A stretch of DNA of 64,000 nt from Luteitalea pratensis. GTDB lineage: Bacteria; Acidobacteriota; Vicinamibacteria; Vicinamibacterales; Vicinamibacteraceae. Numbering within the stretch: position 1 is the stretch's first letter; each line of letters begins with the position of its first letter. Below, piece by piece: positions 59,077 to 64,000 of this stretch. The notes under the pieces were generated by a model. That model ran no database searches. It was not told the DNA's origin and saw only the letters and a list, made by a program, of their open reading frames with translations. The position numbers were made by a program, and so were the translations under genes. The stretch lies in contig NZ_CP015136.1 of assembly GCF_001618865.1 (NCBI RefSeq), positions 6,235,001 to 6,299,000 of the forward strand, read 5' to 3'.

Positions 59077-60189
59077 GTGAGAGTGCTGCGCCTGCTGAAG
59101 TGGACCCTGCTGGTCCTGCCGCTCGTGCTGGTGGCGATCTTCGCGATTGCCTGGTGGCGGTCCGACAACGACTGCGCGGCCCGCGCCAGTTCCACGCAGA
59201 AGGTGCCGATGCGTGCGCTCGTGTACTGCGACTACGGAACGCCCGACGTGCTGACGATCGCGCAGGTCGAGAAGCCGGTGCCGCAGGAGACCCAGGTCCT
59301 GGTGCGCGTCAGGGCCGCCTCGGTGAATCCCGTGGACTGGCACATGATCCGCGGCACCCCGTACGTGATGCGGATCGACAGCGGCCTGCGCAAACCGGCG
59401 GTTACGCGAACGGGCGTGGACTTTGCCGGGGTCGTCGAGGCTGTGGGCCGGCAGGTCAGCCGGTTCAAGGTCGGCGACGAGGTGTTCGGTGGCCGGACCG
59501 GGGCCCTGGCCGAGTACGTCGTCGTCTCGGCGGACCGCGCCATCGTTCACAAACCGGCCCTCATCACGTTCGATCAGGCGGCCGCCGTCGGCGTCGCCGG
59601 ACTCACCGCGCTGCAGGGGATCCGCGATCGCGGGGAGGTCCGGAAGGGGGAGCGCGTCCTGATCAACGGCGCATCCGGCGGCGTCGGCACGTTCGCGGTG
59701 CAGATCGCGAAACACATCGGCGCGGAGGTCACCGGCGTCTGCAGCACGCGCAACGTCGACCTCGTTCGTTCGCTTGGTGCCGATCACGTGATCGACTACA
59801 CGAAGGACGACTTCACGACGCGCACCGCCGCATACGACATGCTCCTGGACAATGTGGGCAACCGTCCGCTCTCCGCGTGCCGGCGAGTGCTCACGCCCAA
59901 CGGTCGCTACGTGCTCGTCGGCGGCGGGGGGCCCAACGACCACCGCATTGTCGGCCCGCTCGGCCGAGTGGCCTCCATCTACCTGATGAAGCCGTTCGTC
60001 CGGCAAGAGATGAGCATGTTCATCGCCGATCTGAATCGCCGCGATCTCGAATGGTTCGCCGACGCGATGGGGACCGGGGTCGTGTCTGCGGTCATCGACA
60101 GGCGCTACCCCTTCGCGCAGGCCGCCGAGGCGATGCGCTATCTCGAGTCAGGCCGTGCCCGCGGCAAGGTGATCGTGACAATGGACTAG
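59077..60189 (+). CDS. Membrane-anchored NAD(P)-dependent MDR oxidoreductase (zinc-free, quinone reductase-like)
   Basis: 370 residues. A single helix (5-27) is followed by an MDR fold: YGTPDVLTIAQVEKPVP, ASVNPVDWHMIRGT, GVDFAGVVEAVGRQVSRFK, and the Rossmann loop INGASGGVGTFAVQIAKH (198-204 GASGGVG) that binds NAD(P)H. The zinc-ligand cysteines of alcohol dehydrogenases are absent, so it belongs with zeta-crystallin/quinone-reductase-like enzymes. The N-terminal anchor is unusual for this soluble family. The GTG at 59077 follows GCGAGGT; a longer reading has no better support. Confidence 0.82.
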   Translation: MRVLRLLKWTLLVLPLVLVAIFAIAWWRSDNDCAARASSTQKVPMRALVYCDYGTPDVLTIAQVEKPVPQETQVLVRVRAASVNPVDWHMIRGTPYVMRIDSGLRKPAVTRTGVDFAGVVEAVGRQVSRFKVGDEVFGGRTGALAEYVVVSADRAIVHKPALITFDQAAAVGVAGLTALQGIRDRGEVRKGERVLINGASGGVGTFAVQIAKHIGAEVTGVCSTRNVDLVRSLGADHVIDYTKDDFTTRTAAYDMLLDNVGNRPLSACRRVLTPNGRYVLVGGGGPNDHRIVGPLGRVASIYLMKPFVRQEMSMFIADLNRRDLEWFADAMGTGVVSAVIDRRYPFAQAAEAMRYLESGRARGKVIVTMD

Positions 60190-60287
60190 GCCGTCCTGTC
60201 ACCTTCGAGCCGCGTGACCTGTCACCTTTTCGCTGTGTCGATGCTCTGAGGGAGTGCCGTCGTAGCCGTCGGACTCCAACGAATTTC

Positions 60288-60340
60288 GTAGGCGCGGGAC
60301 TTGTCCGGCGCGCTGCCCGCGGGACAAGTCCCGCGGCTAC
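60288..60340. repeat. REP-like double element (GTAG-hairpin-CTAC)
   Basis: GTAG at 60288-60291 and CTAC at 60337-60340 bracket a 13-bp inverted repeat (GCGGGACTTGTCC and GGACAAGTCCCGC at 60294 and 60322) with a 15-nt loop. It looks like two REP units in outward orientation. A weaker GTAG lies at 60262. Confidence 0.72.
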
Positions 60341-60413
60341 ACCTCCACGGATTCGCGCCGGCCGGTGGCGCGTGCGGCGCAACCCCGTGACGCGCAACTC
60401 CGTATGTACGGAA

Positions 60414-61208
60414 ATGCGCCACATCCACACTCGCAGCCTGCCCGTGAACTCACTCATCGCACGGAGTAACCGAGCCGCACTCGCGATCGGCGCCCTGGCC
60501 ATGCTGATCCTCTCGGACGCGCCACGCGCCCAATCCACGATCAAGCCCTACGCGCTGGAGTCCGCCGCAGGCCTCCGACTGCACAACGTGACGGCCGAGC
60601 CCGCCACGCTGGACGGCAAGCGTGGTCTTCGAGTGAGGTTCGACGAGGCGGTGCGCCGGCGCATGGAGGCGATGACGCCGCAGGAGCGCGAGGCGGCCCT
60701 CAAGTCCGGGGAGGTGAGCGAGCAGCTCCCCATCATCGACGGGCTCGAGTTCGGCAACGGGGTGATCGAGGCCGAGATCGCCGGCACGCCCAGGACCGAC
60801 GTCTTCAAGGACGCCCGCGGTTTCGTCGGGATCGCGTTCCGTGTGCAGGAGGACCTGCGCAGCTACGATGCGTTCTACCTGCGTCCGACCAACGGCCGCG
60901 CGGACGATCAGCTACGTCGCAATCACTCCGTCCAGTACATCTCGCACCCCGACTGGCCCTGGCCACGGCTGCGGAAGGAGACGCCCGAAAAGTACGAGTC
61001 CTACGTGGATCTGGTCCCCGGGGTGTGGACCAGGGTCCGCATCGAGGTGCGCGCCGCGCAGGCCCGGCTCTTCGTACACGGGCAGGCGCAGCCGACGCTG
61101 ATCGTCAATGACGTCAAGAGCGGGCCGAACGCCCGTGGTGGCGTCGCCCTCTGGATCGACGTCAGCACCGACGCGCATTTCCGCAACCTGACCGTGACGC
61201 CCGAGTAG
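60414..61208 (+). CDS. Secreted LamG/concanavalin-like protein of unknown function
   Basis: 264 residues with a signal peptide (hydrophobic 22-36, cleavage near RAQST). The mature protein is beta-rich: RVRFDEAVRRRM, FGNGVIEAEIAGTPRTDVFK, GFVGIAFRVQEDLRSYDAFY, and VDLVPGVWTRVRIEVRAAQA with GGVALWIDVSTDAHFRNLTV fit a DUF1080/LamG-like sandwich. Probably binds a carbohydrate or acts outside the cytoplasm. The ATG at 60414 is the first start after an in-frame non-conserved stretch; GTG 60442 is possible. Confidence 0.62.
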   Translation: MRHIHTRSLPVNSLIARSNRAALAIGALAMLILSDAPRAQSTIKPYALESAAGLRLHNVTAEPATLDGKRGLRVRFDEAVRRRMEAMTPQEREAALKSGEVSEQLPIIDGLEFGNGVIEAEIAGTPRTDVFKDARGFVGIAFRVQEDLRSYDAFYLRPTNGRADDQLRRNHSVQYISHPDWPWPRLRKETPEKYESYVDLVPGVWTRVRIEVRAAQARLFVHGQAQPTLIVNDVKSGPNARGGVALWIDVSTDAHFRNLTVTPE

Positions 61209-61235
61209 ACAACGCTTGATAGCAGTCGAGGCGTG

Positions 61236-61300
61236 CGTCGACCTGAAGGTCGACGCCTACGACGCGCTTCAACCCGTAGTCGCCGACCTTCCGGTCGGCT
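61236..61300. repeat. REP-like pair, family B
   Basis: A perfect 10-2-10 hairpin GCGTCGACCT/AGGTCGACGC (61236-61257) abuts CTAC; GTAG (61277-61280) is followed by a GCCGACC/GGTCGGC hairpin (61283-61300). It lies between the convergent LamG-like and GNAT genes. Confidence 0.78.
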
Positions 61301-61301
61301 G

Positions 61302-62087
61302 TCATCCTCGTTCGGCGCCCGGCGTCCAGGACGGGGGGATGGAACCGTTCAGGATGTGCGCGAAGGGCACGAAGCCGGCCTGCTGCAGGGTCCTGCGCGA
61401 TGCCACGTTCTCCGGGCTGCAGCGCGCGCACGGGACGCCCCCGAGCGCGTACGCGACGCGCTTCAGCTCCTGGACCAGGTAGCCGCCAAGACCTCGGCGC
61501 CGGAACGGCTCGGCCACCTCCATGTAGATGTCACCGTAGGGCACGTTGTAGTGGAACAGGATGCCGCCTGTCGCCACGGTCTCGCCGTCCAACTGGAGCT
61601 GCCACTCGGTTCCGCCCTGCCGCGCGGCGATGGCCGCCTGCACGTCGGTGTCTGGTGTCACCTGCAACAGCCGTGCGCCGTTGGCCTCGAGCGCGGTCGT
61701 GACGCCATCCTGGAAGACGATCTTCTCGCTCCAGACATCACGCGCGTACGTGTGCAGCATGGCCGCGAGCAGCGCGTCGTTCGACTGGATCTCCATCAGC
61801 CGCGCGCCGCTGACCTCCAGGAGGCACTCGAACAACAGGAAGGCGTGATTCCGGTAGGCGGGCAGCACGTGGAACTCGAAGATCGTCGGCTTGCCGGTCC
61901 ACGGCCCGCCGATGGCCACGGTCCCGAATCCGGCGTCCACCTCGTCGAGGCGCAGCGCATAGGCGCTCGTCCACCCCGCACGTCGATGAATCGAGTCGTG
62001 CACGATCTGGCAGTGCATTTCCTCCCGGTAACGCACCCGCAACGGCAGGATGGCTGCAGGTGTCGTGGCGATCGCGGCCGCTCGCAT
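61302..62087 (-). CDS. GNAT-family acetyltransferase
   Basis: 261 residues. The C-terminal half is a GNAT fold: ATGGILFHYNVPYGDIYMEV, then PFRRRGLGGYLVQELKRVAY (motif A with R-R-G-L-G-G, the acetyl-CoA loop) and ENVASRRTLQQAGFVPFAHI (motif B). The N-terminal half (1-140) resembles a second, degenerate GNAT-like domain. The ATG at 62087 is 10 bp past the stop of the upstream gene, so it may be the third gene of the AtuA unit. Substrate unknown. Confidence 0.75.
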   Translation of the reverse strand: MRAAAIATTPAAILPLRVRYREEMHCQIVHDSIHRRAGWTSAYALRLDEVDAGFGTVAIGGPWTGKPTIFEFHVLPAYRNHAFLLFECLLEVSGARLMEIQSNDALLAAMLHTYARDVWSEKIVFQDGVTTALEANGARLLQVTPDTDVQAAIAARQGGTEWQLQLDGETVATGGILFHYNVPYGDIYMEVAEPFRRRGLGGYLVQELKRVAYALGGVPCARCSPENVASRRTLQQAGFVPFAHILNGSIPPSWTPGAERG

Positions 62088-62097
62088 GGGCGCCACT

Positions 62098-62436
62098 CTA
62101 CCCGATGCCGCCACGCGAGGCCGGCAGGGAGCGGTCCGGCAGGATCATCTCCAGCAGCGCCGAACTGATTGACTTTCCGTGCGCATCCAGCGCAAGTGTC
62201 CGCGTGACGCTGTTGCCGGGCGGACGTGCCATCACGAAGTTCATCGCTCCCAGGGACGGGAGCAGGTAGCGCGCGACGTCTCCGTGAATCAGGTCACGCA
62301 GGTGCGCCTTCACGGCGTCTGCAGTCACGACCTCCATCAGGTACTCGAAGTCGCGCGGGTCGTAGGCGATGACCGAGCAGTTCACGAGCGTGCCCTTGTC
62401 CCCTGAACGGGAATGCGCCAAGTCGCGGAGCGTCAT
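62098..62436 (-). CDS. AtuA-associated small protein (AtuA C-terminal domain-like)
   Basis: 112 residues. TLRDLAHSRSGDKGTLVNCS and VTADAVKAHLRDLIHG are typical of the small ferredoxin-fold partner found after, or fused to, AtuA/DUF1446 proteins. It starts one base after the AtuA stop (TGA-C-ATG), so it is translationally coupled and probably forms a complex with AtuA. Confidence 0.8.
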   Translation of the reverse strand: MTLRDLAHSRSGDKGTLVNCSVIAYDPRDFEYLMEVVTADAVKAHLRDLIHGDVARYLLPSLGAMNFVMARPPGNSVTRTLALDAHGKSISSALLEMILPDRSLPASRGGIG

Positions 62437-62437
62437 G

Positions 62438-63781
62438 TCACGCCTCCCGCACGTCCACCTGGCAGCGAACCTGGTCGCGTGGAAGGAGCATCGACGTCAC
62501 CGCCAGGATCTGCCGCACGAGGCGGGTCGCTCCGGCGCCGCCGGCAGGACCGTTCGTGTAGAGCGCCTCCACTTCGTTTCCGATCCACGCCGCGGCCGAC
62601 GCGGACTGGGCTCGACCCGCCACGCGAACCCTGACCTCGTACGGCTCGCCTCGTGAGGCACCCAGTTTCCCATGAAGCGCATCGACGCCAATCAGATCGC
62701 ACCGCAGTTCCTCGATCGCGTGCCCGTACTCCGAAATCCGCGCGGCCACGATCTCCAGCGCCAGTTGTGCCCGCCGCCGCGCCCCGCCGCCCGCGTACGA
62801 GATCTGACCCTCACCGACGAATCCGTCGCGATAGCCGAGCGTCACCTTCAGGCATTCCGGCCTGGTGCGGCCTCGACCGCCCTGCACGCGCACGCGGTCC
62901 CTGCCTACCTCGGTCAACGTGACGGCAGTGAAGTCGGCGACGACATCGGGTGTGTAGTACGCGGCCGGGTCGTGGATCTCGTACAGCAACTGCTCCTTGC
63001 ACGTGGCCAGCGAGACGCACCCGCCGGACCCGGGCACTTTCGTGATCACCGTCGCGCCGTCTTCGCCAACCTCCGCAATCGGAAACCCGAGGTGCGCCAG
63101 ATCGACGACGTCCTTCTTCCCGGGCTCCGCGAAGTAGCCGCCCGTGACCTGGCCCGCGCATTCGAGCAGATGTCCCGTGACGGTGCCGGCTCCCAGCCGC
63201 TCCCAGTCGTCCAGGCGCCAGCCGAACTCGTGCACCTGCGGAGCGAGGAACAGGGAGGGATCGGCGGCTCGCCCGGTGATCACGACATCCGCATCCTGGG
63301 CAAGCGCCTCGACGATGGGCTCGACGCCGATGTAGGCGTTGGCAGACACGAGGCGGTCCGCGAGCGAGTGGACAGACTCGCCTGTTTCCAGGACGGCATC
63401 TTGGTCCTGCCGCACCTGCGCCAGCACGTCGTCACCCGTGACGGCAGCGACGTGAAGACCCGCGAGCCCGGCGTCCCTGGCAAGCGCGCGCACCGCGTCA
63501 GCGGCTCCCGCAGGATTGGCCGCACCCATGTTCGTGATGACGCGGACGCCGTTGGCGCGGCAAATGGGCAACACGGCGCGCATGCGGTCCAGCAGCAGCG
63601 GATCGAAGCCGGCGCGCTCGTCGCGTGCGCGCGCCTGCTGGGACAATGCGATCGTGCGCTCCGCGAGGCACTCGAACACGAGATAGTCGAGCTGTCCATG
63701 CGCGGCCAGCTGGACGGCCGGCTCGATCCGGTCGCCGGAGTAGCCGGCACCCGCGCCGAGCCGCAGCGTGCGTCCTTTCAC
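62438..63781 (-). CDS. AtuA-family (DUF1446) acyclic terpene utilisation-like protein
   Basis: 447 residues. RLGAGAGYSGDRIEPAVQLA opens the DUF1446 domain, with LDYLVFECLAERTIALSQ, CRANGVRVITNMGAANPAG and DVVITGRAADPSLFLAP as conserved blocks. AtuA is needed for citronellol/geraniol catabolism in Pseudomonas, but DUF1446 proteins are widespread and this locus has no other atu genes, so the substrate is open. The GTG at 63781 overlaps the stop of the upstream transporter gene (GTGA). The operon reads CitMHS transporter, AtuA, small partner, perhaps GNAT. Confidence 0.85.
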   Translation of the reverse strand: MKGRTLRLGAGAGYSGDRIEPAVQLAAHGQLDYLVFECLAERTIALSQQARARDERAGFDPLLLDRMRAVLPICRANGVRVITNMGAANPAGAADAVRALARDAGLAGLHVAAVTGDDVLAQVRQDQDAVLETGESVHSLADRLVSANAYIGVEPIVEALAQDADVVITGRAADPSLFLAPQVHEFGWRLDDWERLGAGTVTGHLLECAGQVTGGYFAEPGKKDVVDLAHLGFPIAEVGEDGATVITKVPGSGGCVSLATCKEQLLYEIHDPAAYYTPDVVADFTAVTLTEVGRDRVRVQGGRGRTRPECLKVTLGYRDGFVGEGQISYAGGGARRRAQLALEIVAARISEYGHAIEELRCDLIGVDALHGKLGASRGEPYEVRVRVAGRAQSASAAAWIGNEVEALYTNGPAGGAGATRLVRQILAVTSMLLPRDQVRCQVDVREA

Positions 63782-64000
63782 AGCGGAAACACTCCCAGCA
63801 CGACACAGGCGGCCGTCATCACGATCGTCGTCGCGAGCAGAAACGGGATCGAGAAGCGCTGGTGGTCGGCGAGATCAACGCCCGTGAGGCCGACGAGGAG
63901 GAACGTCGACGGCGTCAGGGGACTGACCGGAAATCCCGTCGTCATCTGGCCGAGCAACGCCGCCTGGCCCACCTGTACGCCCGGGATGCCAAAAGCCGCG
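63778..64000 (-). CDS. CitMHS-family citrate/carboxylate-metal symporter, 3' end only
   Basis: Only the last 73 residues lie in the window; the gene starts beyond 64000. VGQAALLGQMTTGFPVSPLT and PSTFLLVGLTGVDLADHQRF, then a final helix FLLATTIVMTAACVVLGVFP, match the C-terminus of CitMHS secondary transporters, which import citrate complexed with a divalent metal. Its stop overlaps the start of atuA-like by four bases, so transport and metabolism of the AtuA substrate are probably linked. Substrate not inferable from this fragment. Confidence 0.8.
   Translation of the reverse strand, partial: AAFGIPGVQVGQAALLGQMTTGFPVSPLTPSTFLLVGLTGVDLADHQRFSIPFLLATTIVMTAACVVLGVFPL

Overview
The window is GC-rich (roughly two thirds G+C) chromosomal DNA that looks like a soil Acidobacteriota, most likely the Vicinamibacteria. 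This rests on two PadR-plus-ADOP permease modules (the large duplicated MacB/FtsX permeases typical of that phylum), an ECF sigma factor coupled to a TPR-bearing Ser/Thr kinase, a cytosolic sensor kinase with a huge HAMP array, and an aa3-type oxidase operon led by a cupredoxin-like gene. No rRNA, tRNA, CRISPR array, transposase or integrase gene was found. The taxonomic call is an inference from gene content.

Layout. 1-9.8 kb: a DUF2975/XRE pair, a DUF1080 secreted protein, a half-deleted ADOP next to an intact PadR-ADOP module, a lipoprotein plus purple-acid-phosphatase-like pair, and a polytopic glycosyltransferase-like protein. 9.7-15.8 kb: a second PadR-ADOP module and a divergent-promoter fur-katG oxidative stress pair. 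16.1-27.1 kb: one long plus-strand operon with an orphan CydA-like (cytochrome bd subunit I-like) protein, three cytochrome c proteins (one fused to an ethylbenzene-dehydrogenase-like heme b domain), a universal stress protein, a GNAT protein, a Mrp/MinD-type ATPase, a zinc-ribbon protein and a radical SAM/SPASM enzyme. Three of these carry the PCP_red domain otherwise known from the end of protochlorophyllide reductase subunit B, five copies in total. This is the best candidate for an undescribed system: a bd-like respiratory complex with its own tetrapyrrole or metal-cofactor maturation set.

27.15-31.6 kb is an accessory segment of unrelated minus-strand genes (VOC protein, right-handed beta-helix protein, frameshifted DUF1801 protein, dienelactone-hydrolase-like protein, small membrane and zinc-ribbon proteins), separated by attC-like sites: a gene-cassette cluster without an integrase. 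A copy of the 3' end of the radical SAM gene lies at its far side. 31.8-36.6 kb is a minus-strand cytochrome c oxidase operon (cupredoxin-like, coxA, coxC, coxD, two small membrane proteins, coxB). 36.8-42.6 kb holds a truncated chlorite-dismutase-like gene, a YflT-like stress protein, a 3D-domain protein, a sortase, CorA, YceI, a CxxCH-bearing predicted beta-barrel and a frameshifted membrane-protein gene. 42.8-49 kb holds NamZ (DUF1343), the kinase/sigma pair and a ScyD/ScyE-like protein. 49.1-57.7 kb carries two minus-strand hybrid signalling proteins, the larger with thirteen tandem 92-residue HAMP units. 57.9-64 kb ends with a Kelch-like lipoprotein, a membrane-anchored MDR oxidoreductase, a LamG-like secreted protein, a GNAT protein, an AtuA-type two-gene unit and the end of a CitMHS transporter.

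Dispersed through the window are REP-like elements (GTAG next to a hairpin, often in facing pairs) and heptanucleotide tandem repeats, some inside coding sequence.
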